From contig BDIP01000007.1 in NCBI GenBank assembly GCA_003568945.1, positions 1-47,633 on the forward strand: DNA of 47,633 nt. Direction: 5' to 3'. A program made the translations under genes and the position numbers. The DNA is from Kipferlia bialata. Taxonomy: Eukaryota; Fornicata. Numbering within the stretch: position 1 is the first letter of the stretch; each line of letters opens with the position of its first letter. The notes below the pieces were generated by a model. That model was not told the origin of the DNA and did not search any database. It saw only the letters and a list, made by a program, of their open reading frames with translations. Of this stretch, positions 11,401-22,495 are shown in pieces.

Positions 11401-14400
11401 CTCGCATGTGTAGGAAGACCCACTCTTCACACACTCTGTGGCCGAACCCATCGTGTCACCAAGTGATGCTAGAAGAAGTGTAGAGTCACAGGATACTGTG
11501 TTGTCAAACTGGTCATGCACTTCAACCGACATAGTCGTCATCCCGGCGGCAATGATACCAGTAGACCCCAGTGTGTGGATGTGGGTGGCACGGCATGCAT
11601 CTACAGACAGCTCCATGTCAAGAGAGTATGAGGACCCTCCATAATACCCAGTCACATTAAGGGTGGTATCTCCTGCCACTGTTGGAGCAATAACTGTTCC
11701 AGTGTACTCAGTACCAAGTAGAGTCATGGCTACCGACTCATCTCCGGAGAAGGCACAGTCAACATCAGTATACTCGACAGTGTTCCCAAACCTGTCCACA
11801 AAGGTTGCTAACACAACAACAGAGGAGCCAGCAGTCACGTTAGATGCACCACCACCCAGTGAGAGTGTAGATAACACTACACTCGGGACATACTCTGATA
11901 CTACACTGAGTGTAATTACATCAATGGATACTCCATCAACAGTTACGGACACGTCATAGGCACCAGTCTCTGCGAGTGTCAGAGGATCAACCTCAGCCGT
12001 GTAGGATTGATCAGCTGCTTCCACAGCACTAGACTGCAGCAAAAGATCTCCAGTAGCACTTAACACCTCAATGGTGACAGAACTGGCAGACAGTGTGTTC
12101 CCATACTCATCGTGTGGTAGCACTGAGACAAGGAGTCCGGCTCCCGCAGTCATTGTCCCAGTACTGATGTAAAGGCTCTCTCCACCAGACTCAAACAGTA
12201 CAGTAGTGGATGCTAGATCCACGGTGCCGGACTCAACAGTCAAGGGTACAGACTGAGATACAACATCAGGAGCTAAATCACCAGATACACACTGAGCCGC
12301 AATACGGACATCAGCAGCGTCACAGGAGAGGGAGGAGGCAGTGGCCGTGTAGACATTAAGGGTGTCGTTATAGGCAGCTGCATACTCAGTGCCCGTTCCC
12401 CCATCTAATAGACCCCCAACATCAGTGGTAATAGTGACAGTACACACATATGCCTCATCTACAGGCAAGACCACGCCCTCACTATCCAGCAGATACACCT
12501 CCACTGACATAACATCTCCAGCTACTACACTGGTCGGAATACCGGAGGTAGTGATAGTGGACACTGGCCCATACTCTAAGATGGGTGCAGATACAGTGAG
12601 ATCAGGATAGTCCGGGTCTGTAACTGATACAGAGAGAGAGTGAACGCCTGGGCCAGAGGTAGAGGGGGAAGTAGCTGTGTACCACTGCTGATCACTGTCA
12701 AACGTTGCATCGACAGTAACTCCCTCATACGTCATTGTCACTGGTGACAAGTCAACCACGGACACACCATAGTCATCGAGTACATGGAAACGAACAGAGT
12801 CTGCACCAGTGTACTGAGGCAAGAACGAGACACTGTCCAGGTGTAGCACCACACTAACAGGCTGCACGCCAATGAACACACTGTCGCACCATACATATAG
12901 GTATGCCACAGGGGCAGGGTCCAGATCGCAGTCAACGTCACAGGAGTATAACTCTCCGCTATTGACGCACTCTGATGTATCGTGGGAAGTAGCTATGTGA
13001 GGTGCAGTATCGTCACCACCTATGGCAAGGGTCAAGACTCCGGGGGATGTCAAGGTATTAACATATACGTCACTGACACTGAGGGTAACAGTAGTGACAC
13101 TGGACGCCTTGAGATAGGAAGGGTGTATCAGGGACCAGTTATTGGGAAGACCTGCCTCCAAGGTAAGAAGAGTCGAGTCAGAGTGGACAAAATCTCCCGC
13201 AGTCCCAACAACGAACACGTCGACATCACCAGCTAGGGTTGGTGCAATGAGAGACCCCTCATAGCTACCAGCGGTGAAGCTGAGACCATGTGTTGCTGCA
13301 GCAACGCTGTTGAAGCCACAAGTGACAGAGTCGAACTCAATGACATTGCCAAACTGGTCAGTATACTCAGTAGTCACATCCACACTGGATCCAACTACCA
13401 CTGCAGAGACACCGCCATTGACAGTGACAACAGAGTTAATGGAACCAGTCACATCGGGTGTGACAGTGACTGTGAGCTGTCTAAGTACACCGGACACACA
13501 CGACACCGATACATCAATGGTCTGCACAGATGTCCAAGATGTCTCCGCTGAGTATGCATAGGTACCAGAGTCAAAGGAGACGTCAAGGGAGTCTGAAGCC
13601 CCGCCTGTCAGTGTCTCTACCACCACTGACTCCATCGCTGTTACAGGGTTCAGGTACATATCGAGTAGGGTCACGGACACTGAAAGCATGGAGCCAGCAG
13701 TCAGGTCCACAGAGTCAACGGCGTCACCCACAGTTACTCCATCTGCAGATACTGATACAACGCATGACTCAATGTCAACATCAGCTGGTACAACAGTAAC
13801 TGGGACAGACAGAGTGAGGGTGTCAGTGTGACCACACTCAGACACCACACACTCAGCTGTGACAAGTAACTCAGTACTGAGAGTGGAGGTAGATGTAACA
13901 AAGGCTGAGAAACACTCTTCTGCGGAGTCCCAGTCAGCATCAACAGAGGTCTGAGAGGAAACACCCACATCAGTCTCTACTGATACCTCACACTGATACA
14001 CAGCGTCAGTGCCAGAGAGTGCGGTACCAATACTATCCTCCAAAGAGACTGTAACTAGCACGAGGGCACCAGCTGTGACAGGTAAGGTTAGATCACCCAC
14101 GATGATCGTGTCTAACTGGCCATGGACACTGAACGACTGAGACAGAGTTACAGTGGGGTAACTAGACTCCGAGACAGACACGTCCATAGAGTGGGGTCCA
14201 AGGGCAGAGAGACCCACGGGAGCATCAACAGTGTACCATGCCTCATCCTGGTCGAATGTAGCAGGAGCACTGGCACCACCATCGAATGATACGGACACAG
14301 TCCCAATGTCACCGACATCGACACCGTACTGGTCGAGGATGGAAAAGGGGAGGGTATATGCCATGCTGAACATAGTATCAACCACAACCTGGTCCAGATG

Positions 14401-17400
14401 CACAATGACATCGACAGTGGAGGAACCAATGCTCATCCCACCATAGAAGATGTGAACTGTTGCGGAGGGCTCAGGTGCAATGTCGTGAGTGACCTCACAC
14501 TCAAAGGCAGTGTCTGTCTCGGTACAGAATGACCAAGAGGGGAAGTCGGTGTCGTTCAGGCTGATACAGAGGAGGTTGACACCATCAGGAGGTATCTCAT
14601 TACCATATGGATCTACGGTAGTGACATGCATGGTAGTCGTCGTGTCGGCATCGACGCTGGTCTCTAGCAAAACGTAGTCAGACACCTCACCGTGTACTAC
14701 CGAGATGGTATCGGTCAAGGAGTAAGTGGCATCACCAACATGTCCAACCACTATCACATCAACGTCCCCTGGGACAGTAGGTGCAGTGATTGTTCCACTG
14801 TACACCCCGTCTGTCCCTAGCGAGAGTGTCCAGGGGTCAGTCTCGTCAGTGTACAGATGGCATGTCACGGAGTCGTACTCGATAACATTAGAGTACACAT
14901 CCTTGAACGTAGCACTGACAGTGAAACCCTCGCCAACAACTACAGGAGAGTCATCGCCCACAACTAGCACTGACTCTGCATCTGAGGGAGAGAGGCCTGC
15001 ATGTACCTCAACAGTGAGGGAGAGTGAGAAGCCAGGGTTGTCAGAGATGGTCATCTCCACTATGAGGGTGTCTGACTGTGTCAGTATATCCCCATCACAG
15101 GACACAGAGTAGGCAGCCCCAACAGTGGGCAAGAACAACATCTGAATCGTATCAAATGGTACAACAACAGAGTCAGTCCCCATCAGTGTGATTGAGAGGT
15201 CGTCAAACTCTACAGGAGCAGAGTTGCCATACTCATCATAAGGCAAGAAGGACACTCCGAACCCCTCGCCCGCAGTGATATGCAGGATGCCATTCTCAGG
15301 CGTGGCGTGGCTATCAGACTCAGCGTATATAGTGGAGTCCTCTTCAGAGGCCGGGGCAGCACTGACCTGCAGAGACACAGTACCAGAGACGCTATCGACA
15401 GAACCATCACCCATAGAACACTCTGCTAGGTAGGATATCTCTGTCGCAGAGGAAGAGACGGAAACAACGTCGGCAGAGAATACACCGCTCTCAGCCTGGG
15501 CAACTGCATCAAACTCAGTGCCATCTCCAGCGTTGATCTCGGCCACCCCGACATCAGTGGTTATGGTGACAATGCACTGGTAGACGTCACTGTGTGGAAT
15601 GGGTACTCCATTGACATCAGTGAGTGTCACACTCAGAGAGAGTGAATCCCCTGCAGTGGTTGAGTAGGAAGATGAAGCAGGTATCACAACATCAAGGGCA
15701 CCATAGACAGAGACACCTCCAGAGACGATGTCCAGAGGGTATGATGTGTCAAAGATGGAGACCGAGAGGCTATTATCCCCGAGAGAGAGGCCGCTTGGCA
15801 GCTCAGCCACATAGCACTGCAGGCCGTCGTTGTATAGGTACTCAACAGGGTTACTGTCAATCGTCACAAGGAGTGGTGACAGAGATGGTACCTCAGAACC
15901 ATAGGAATCCAGTAGCACAAACTGCAACTCAGAGGCCCCGACATACAGCTCAGCTGAAGGTATAACCTCCACCACGTGTACCTCTACAGTCACTGACACA
16001 TGACCGAGGGACACACCGTCCAGCCATGCGTAGATACTCTGCTCCTCAGATACAGCAGCACAGCCAGTATCGTGCGTTACATCGCATGTGTATGTGTCAT
16101 CAGAGCAGGTACAGTCAGCGGCAGAGGAGGGGTCCTCAGTAAAGGAGACCTCCAGAGACCCAACACCACAGAGAGGTATGTTGTCGTACACATCCGCCAC
16201 AGTACTTGTCAGAGTAGTTGTCTCAGTAGCAGCGAATGCAGAGGGAGAGAGCACCTCCCAGGAGACAGCAGGCCCAGCTAGCACACTGAAAGTACGGGTG
16301 ACAGTGAAGGAGGTACCATCAATGGTACCAACCAGGTCTAGGGAGTAACTGCCACTGAGAGTGGGGGTGGGTAAGGACCCAGTGTAGGTACCTGACCCTC
16401 CACTCATAGAGTCAGCACTGCCATCGAACCCACCCACCACAGAGTCATACTCAATGGTGTTGCCAAAGCGGTCCTTGAAGGTGACACTCGCACTAGCACT
16501 CACACCAGCTGTGACATCACCTCCTCTGTTGATTGATACGACACAGTCAGGGTCACTAGGAGTGTACTCTGGCAGTATCACAATATCAAACTCGTCAATG
16601 ACGGTGGGTCCCACAGTGGCTGAGACAGAGAGAGTCCCAGCCGTTGTATAGTCTGCAGGGTCTCCCACACATCTAAAGGTATCCGATGGTTGGTTATATA
16701 CTGCAACCAAGGTCACACCCGCAACACTCACATCAAGTGCTGCATCAGACATACGGTTGCCATTGACATCAGCCAGGTGGGTGTATATCTCAAACCCAGC
16801 TCCAGCAGTGACGACATACGACCCCTCAGTCATTCCAAGAAGGGCACCTGAGGATGTCGGTGCAACATAGCAAGATGCAACCTCTGGTGGTGCCTGAGTG
16901 ACGTTGATGCTATAGGATGTCTCCTTGGTGTCAGTGTGTGTCTGAGAGTCCACCTCATACACACACTCCACATACACCTCCACTGCTACTGCCTCAGTGG
17001 AGGTAGAGATAACACTGGTTGTATAGAGACTCTGCCCGGCGTCCCAGACCGCCTCTACAGTAGTCCCCTCCCCTCCATTCACAGCCTCCACATCCGGGTC
17101 TGTAGTCACATATACAGTGCACATGTATCCGACCTCAGGATACAGCAAAATACCACCAATATCCAGCAGTGACACCTCCACATCCATCACCTCTCCAGTG
17201 GTGACGTCATCTGGGATACCAGATACGCTGACTGTAGTGATATGACCATACACGTATACATTTGTTTCTAGAGTAGCACTCTGGTACTCTCCTACAGGCA
17301 CGTCGACTGATACAGAGATCTCGCCCTGAGAGGGTGGAGAGGCTAGTGTTACAGAGTAGCACTGCTTGTCACCATCGTAGACAGCAGTGACAGCGTCACC

Positions 17401-20400
17401 TCCATCCACAGATAGACCCATGCCACCCAGGTTGGGTACCGGGGTATGGCCAGCGTCAGTGACAGAGAAGCAGAGCTCAGTCGAGTGCTCGTATACAGTG
17501 TGGAAGTCCTCGATATAGTGGAGAGTAGGGAGGTCTGCCTCGTCCACTATATCCACCTTGAGAGAGACAGGCAGGTAGTGCTCAGTGTCAGTGACAGAGA
17601 GCATGTCGAGGCTGTGGCTCTCCCAGCTGTGTCCACCTGGCACCACCTCGAAGGAGAGGACATCATCAATACTAGCATCTAGAGAGAATGAGTGGTCCAG
17701 AACCATAAGGTCACTGACCTCCTTAAGAGTGGTAATGCAGGTAGGGGTGGTGTATACCAGAGACACATCGCCAGTAGTGGAGTCGTGTAGGTCATCGTAC
17801 ATCTCACAGTGGATGTTGGCCGAAGAGGGGGAGGCGACAACGTTGGTACGAGAGAGTGGTCGGAGGTAGCTGGGACCTGGCCGTCAGAGTCAATTCCCAA
17901 ATGCATAGTATTGCTGTTAGATAGTATACACTATAGGGGAGTACCTGTCTCGAGACTAGTCCACTGGGACATGACATGGGCCCCTCCGTCCACCACAGTC
18001 TGTCCATCGAAGGCTGGGCACACACTGCCCATCTTGACCTCTATTCCACTGGCCTCAACCTCACCGACAACGGAGTCTACACGGTATATACGTACACTGG
18101 GGTCGTTCTGGTGAATGGGCCCGTATATAGGGTCAGCGACAGCTAGTAAGGAAGTGCCATCAGCACTGCTTGCGAGGGAGACGTCGAACCCGAAGGATGT
18201 TGTCTGAGACGCCTCGATCTGACCCTGGTACACTAGGTTCCCTTCCTCGTCAGTGTAGAGGACAGTCACTAGGCCCCACCAGTAGGAGTAGTGGTCAATG
18301 TCTGGCGCACCAATAACAATGGTGTTGCCGGCCATTGCCACAGAGTGCCTAGGGTGAGTAAAAATATTCACTAAGACCTACAGACTACACTACAACCACT
18401 GTACATAGAGTGACAACATCATATACAAGAGCTTACACATATGCCCACCTGTATGAGGTCCCTCCATTGATGACGCGTCTCCCCTCGGGGCCATATCCAT
18501 CAACTGACAGCTCTGCTACCTCCTTCCACTCAATGTGGTCATCTAGCATGAACACATAGGCGGATGCCTTTTCCTTGTCATCCCTCTCAGCTGTGAGATA
18601 GGTGGAGACGGCAAGGAAGACTTCCCCGCTACTAATGTCGATATCGGCACCAAATATCACACCGGTCTTGGTGTCAGTGTCGACCCTCATGTGATATGAC
18701 CACACACCTGGGGTGTCAGATTAGAACTGACAGCTACAATAGAGTGTCAGATAATGCATATTGGGATATATATATGACTCAGTGTCAAGACCGTCTCACA
18801 CGAAGTGATGCAATGGTGCAATGATGTGAGCATTTCTTGTTGTTATTATGATCAATAGCCAAAGCAATCACGTACCAGTGTCAAGGTCCTTTCTGAACGA
18901 GTGGGCTACGCCGTACTGATCCACTAGGGTGAGAAATGATCACTATACATGGGCATAGTATATACATCATATAGACATGTCATCCATATGAATATTCAAT
19001 GCGTATCTACATAGCATTTAGTGCAATGAACACACCCAGATACTGGAGGATAGTACTAGCACATATGTACTAAATCAGTACACACAGCGTGTCAATGCTG
19101 TATTCATGACTTACAAGAAGTGTCATACACATAGAGTCACATACCGTCATGTAACTTGTTCCTATCGGCCACTACGAAGAACGATTCACTCCTTGCCTGA
19201 GTGTTAGAATACGCTGAAAACGGACGAAAGGATCACAATACATATCCATACTGAAAGTGCACAGAATAAACACTATATACTATGTAAGCGTATTACATTG
19301 AGAAGCCGGTTAGTCAGACTTGAGAGGTGCACTCATATACAGACACTACCTGCTCCTATGCTACCTGGTACACTAGTGTTGATAGAATCATCACAGGTAT
19401 GAATGGAAACTCCATATACCCACAGCTTATCAATATAATCATGTAAGTATAGCATAACTCCAGATGCATTTTGCTATTAAACATACCACAGGTAATGGCT
19501 TCATGTATCCTCTCGTGTCTGTCTTATAGGCCTCAGTTCTAACAGCAGGCAGCCGCAGCCCAACATAGAGCTCTTGTTGGGACAAGAACGTCAGGGAATC
19601 CCCGACAACACTCCATCTCACAAAGTACACGTCGTCGTAATCCCACGGCGCTGTAACCGCGAGCTCCACCGTGTCGTTGGAGTCTGCGTAGAGAGAGAGG
19701 GATGTTCCATAGAGAGCGTCAGGGGTGGTACTGGTGGAGGACGCGGCCAGCCCCCATGGGGAGACATCACTCTGCCTGGCGAAGAGATACACCACTCCTG
19801 GGTATGATGTGTCTCTGGTTACCCCATCACTCTCATACTGGAAGGGGCACCCTATGGCAGCCACGTTGCCACATATACTGACAGAGGACTCAGGGCACAT
19901 GGAGGTGGGGAGGTCTGGGGGTGAGGTATGGGGGCATAGGGCAGGTGGGGAATAATGGGTCATACAACCTATGATGGTATCATATACAGACCCTCACTCA
20001 GGGTAGCTGGAGGTATGGAAGGTTATGAGGGGGATGAGGATTGTGCTCTGAGTATAATATCTCACGGAAGGGTTATTACTAGTAATGAGTGTCCTCTGGA
20101 GACTAGTAACAGTATATAGTATTAGAGATACGCAACATATAATATATTGTATGTAGTATACCCAAAACATACCAAATACATACACATGGTTGAGGGGGGG
20201 GGGGAGAAGTGTCCACATGGGTATATACGGGAGAGGAAACACATATATATAGTGCAGATTCTATATACACCTACAATACAATACACTCACCGAATAGTGA
20301 CACATGGCTCAATGGGAATGTGTCAACATGTGCATAGAGAGAGAGGGAGTGGGAGACCTCCCCCACTGTCTCTGTCACATCCGGCTCATTGTATACATTC

Positions 20401-21314
20401 TGTGACACGACTGTGCAGTCCTAGTGTTAGGATAGATGTGGATACACGAAAGGATTATGTGTCGTATCTAAACATGTATATGTATAATAACACACTTAGA
20501 ATTATAACGTCATTGTACCTGGGTAAGAAGAAACATACATGTATGTATATGTGTGGATGGGTGTGATTGTACGTATAGATAAGAATGTGCCATACCTGCA
20601 CCGTGAGTGTGCAATCTATCCATCCTTGGGAGATAGGGTATGGGATGGGGATGGAGTACTCATCCCTGTCGGCATCATAGGAGGGGGTGGAGGTGGTACA
20701 GTCAGAGGTCGCCTAAATATATGAGGGAGAGTGAAAGAGAATACGGGGGGGGGGGAGAGAGAGAGAGAGAGAAGAGTATCATAGGAGGTGGTGCACTCAG
20801 AGGTAGCGTGGGTTTGAGGGAGCGAGATATATATTTATACATACATATATATATGGGCATCACATGAGGCTGGAGATAGGGCGCTGACTGTGACTGGGTA
20901 GGGAGGGGGCAAAGAATACTATAGGAAATATTGACCCATACATCCCTTGGACGCTCACTCATGAGGGGATAGCGGTATGGGTGTGAAGTCTAAATAGCAA
21001 TATATGAAGGTAGGGAGAGTGAAAAAGAATATATAAATAGCAATATATGAAGGCAGAGGCACTGGAGAGAGAGAGAGAGGGGGGGTACCTGGTCACATAT
21101 TGATACATACATATGGACACGGTTGGGTCACTAGGTAGAGTGGTATAGTCATATGTATACTATATGCACTGACACATATATTCATCTATACCTGGTCACA
21201 TATCGTAATGGCCACAGTTGGGTCACTGGGTATGGTCAGAGTGGTTGTGTAGTCATGGGAGGGGTAGTGCTCCCAGATGCCAGAGGAGGCATCGGTGTCA
21301 AAGGAGAACACTAC
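5440..21314 (-). CDS. Giant FG-GAP/Ig-repeat transmembrane adhesin (5'-partial)
   Basis: Exons (sense order) 21314-21192, 20712-20596, 20420-20291, 19914-19487, 19196-19145, 18923-18876, 18707-18449, 18348-17945 and 17876-5440 join in perfect phase to at least 4665 residues. The N-terminus lies in or beyond the N gap. The small exons encode integrin-alpha-like FG-GAP propeller blades (for example NTIVIGAPDIDH). The last exon is 12.4 kb without an intron. It holds six super-repeats of about 515 residues (DNA period 1.53-1.58 kb, roughly 17,600 to 8,350), each of about five filamin/invasin-like Ig domains with FGN-IEYDSVTC and TYTCDVTHD signatures and paired Cys. More Ig domains follow, then a second FG-GAP propeller (about 7,610-6,540; TTLVVGAPG), further Ig domains, one membrane helix (AYIAVGMLGFGLLGLSAAYVF, about 5,605-5,668) and a 54-residue cytoplasmic tail. 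It is probably a type I surface adhesin. Ligand and partners are unknown. Confidence 0.9.
8350..17600 (-). repeat. Six tandem ~1.55-kb coding super-repeats
   Basis: Two independent landmarks recur six times each. The IEYDSV motif is encoded near 16455, 14878, 13337, 11775, 10235 and 8703. The YGxL/YGPL linker motif lies near 17250, 15700, 14117, 12565, 11029 and 9492. Both give spacings of 1532-1583 bp. The copies are diverged but nearly constant in length, so the unit of duplication was the five-domain module rather than a single Ig domain. Confidence 0.85.
20669..20808 (-). repeat. Exon-start duplication (adhesin gene)
   Basis: The start of exon 20712-20596 (original about 20673-20712) is partly repeated at 20777-20808, upstream in the same intron on the sense strand. 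The copy is diverged, shares the blocks around TCATAGGAGGTGGT and CAGAGGT on the plus strand, and shows no clear AG acceptor. Confidence 0.65.
20991..21057. repeat. 43-bp tandem repeat in adhesin intron
   Basis: TAAATAGCAATATATGAAGG starts at 20991 and again at 21034, with a similar linker (AGGGAGAGTGAAAAAGAATA) between them. A third, partial copy of the linker lies near 20713-20742. The repeat lies inside the intron 20713-21191. Confidence 0.7.
21086..21255 (-). repeat. Exon 3'-end/donor duplication (adhesin gene)
   Basis: The exon end and donor at 21189-21255 recur at 21086-21152, 103 nt further into the intron. The block TACCTGGTCACATAT (plus strand) is identical in both, followed by a diverged but alignable GTTGGGTCACT...AGAGTGGT. 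Both copies keep a GTA donor. Confidence 0.75.
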
Positions 21315-21353
21315 CTAGATGTTAGAGAGGGTGGTGAAGAGAGTTAGAGGGGA

Positions 21354-21650
21354 GGGGGGGGGGGGGGAGAGAGAGAGGGATAGAGAAAAATATTNNNNNN
21401 NNNNNNNNNNNNNNNNNNNNNNNNNNNNNNNNNNNNNNNNNNNNNNNNNNNNNNNNNNNNNNNNNNNNNNNNNNNNNNNNNNNNNNNNNNNNNNNNNNNN
21501 NNNNNNNNNNNNNNNNNNNNNNNNNNNNNNNNNNNNNNNNNNNNNNNNNNNNNNNNNNNNNNNNNNNNNNNNNNNNNNNNNNNNNNNNNNNNNNNNNNNN
21601 NNNNNNNNNNNNAAATATTTTTCATTAAACCCCCCCCCCCCCCCCCCCCC
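21354..21650. other. Assembly gap flanked by G and C runs
   Basis: 218 N (21395-21612) represent unsequenced DNA of unknown true length. A G14 run (21354-21367) lies left of it and a C21 run (21630-21650) right of it. On the minus strand the G run lies upstream of the acceptor CTAACATCTAG of exon 21314. The N-terminus and signal peptide of the adhesin should lie here or beyond. Confidence 0.9.
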
Positions 21651-21931
21651 ATTGTCTAACGGTCAGGGCACTGCCGTGGCTGAGACTGACGACCTTGCTG
21701 CCAGGCTTGGCTCTCTCTAGACCCTCTCTTGACAGGGGTCCTTCAGCAATGCCCCAGTGTACACTTGGTTGATTCTCCAGAGGGGCGTAAGGGGGCATAT
21801 CCCTTCGTTTGAATCCCATGTTTTGCGTCGTGTGTGACTATTGAAATAGACATCACCAAATCTGTTTTTGCTTTGGTTCAGTCTCGATGTTTCTCTCTTC
21901 TCTACTGTCCCTCTGGGAGAGTGCATAACCC
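21651..21931. promoter_or_regulatory. Spacer upstream of gene C
   Basis: About 280 nt between the C run and the ATG of gene C. It has no convincing open frame and no promoter motif I can name. A stretch near 21655-21680 looks a little like a tRNA D-arm but does not fold into a tRNA. It probably holds the gene C promoter, and possibly that of the adhesin if its first exon lies within the gap. Confidence 0.25.
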
Positions 21932-22458
21932 ATGGACATATTTGACCTTGTGAGTGTGGCTAGTGCCCCACCCGTCAGTGCCCCACCCCCCAAGAGACCG
22001 GCAGTCACTGAGATACAGCCAACAGATATGGGTGTGGATGCCTCTGGTGCTAGTGTTGGGCAGACCCCCTCTGAGGGTGTGACTGGTGCACTGGATATGG
22101 GTGGAGTGGAGGAGGCTGAGCCAGAGCAGCCCCGCAAGGTGAGCAGGAGAGAGAAGGCGAGGATAGCCAAGGCCAAGCGAGAGCAGCAGCAGAAGGACAA
22201 GGAGGAGAAGGAGGCAGAGCTACCCCCTGCTAACCAGAGCATCATCATTGGAGGCACTAGCAGACAGGCAGATCTGGACAGGTGGGTCACTCACTGAGCC
22301 CCCCTCCCCCCTCCCCCCCTACTCTCCTCCTCTTTCCCTCGATTTGTAATACATTATCTATTTATACATCGTCTGTCTATCTCCTGTCTCCTAGTGTACT
22401 TGTCTGGATACCCCCCCCCCCACTGTTCCCCTCCGAGCTCTCTCTCTCTCTCCCTCTC

Positions 22459-22495
<37 letters not shown>

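Noticed and set aside
7950-13561. Many frames of 60-150 codons opposite the adhesin exon
   Set aside because: They are antisense or shifted shadows of one continuous 4120-codon frame with clear repeat structure.
21655-21830. tRNA-like pieces (GTCTAACGGTCAGG and GTTTGAATCCC)
   Set aside because: The two pieces are 140 nt apart, no acceptor or anticodon stem can be paired, and the first lies against a poly(C) run.
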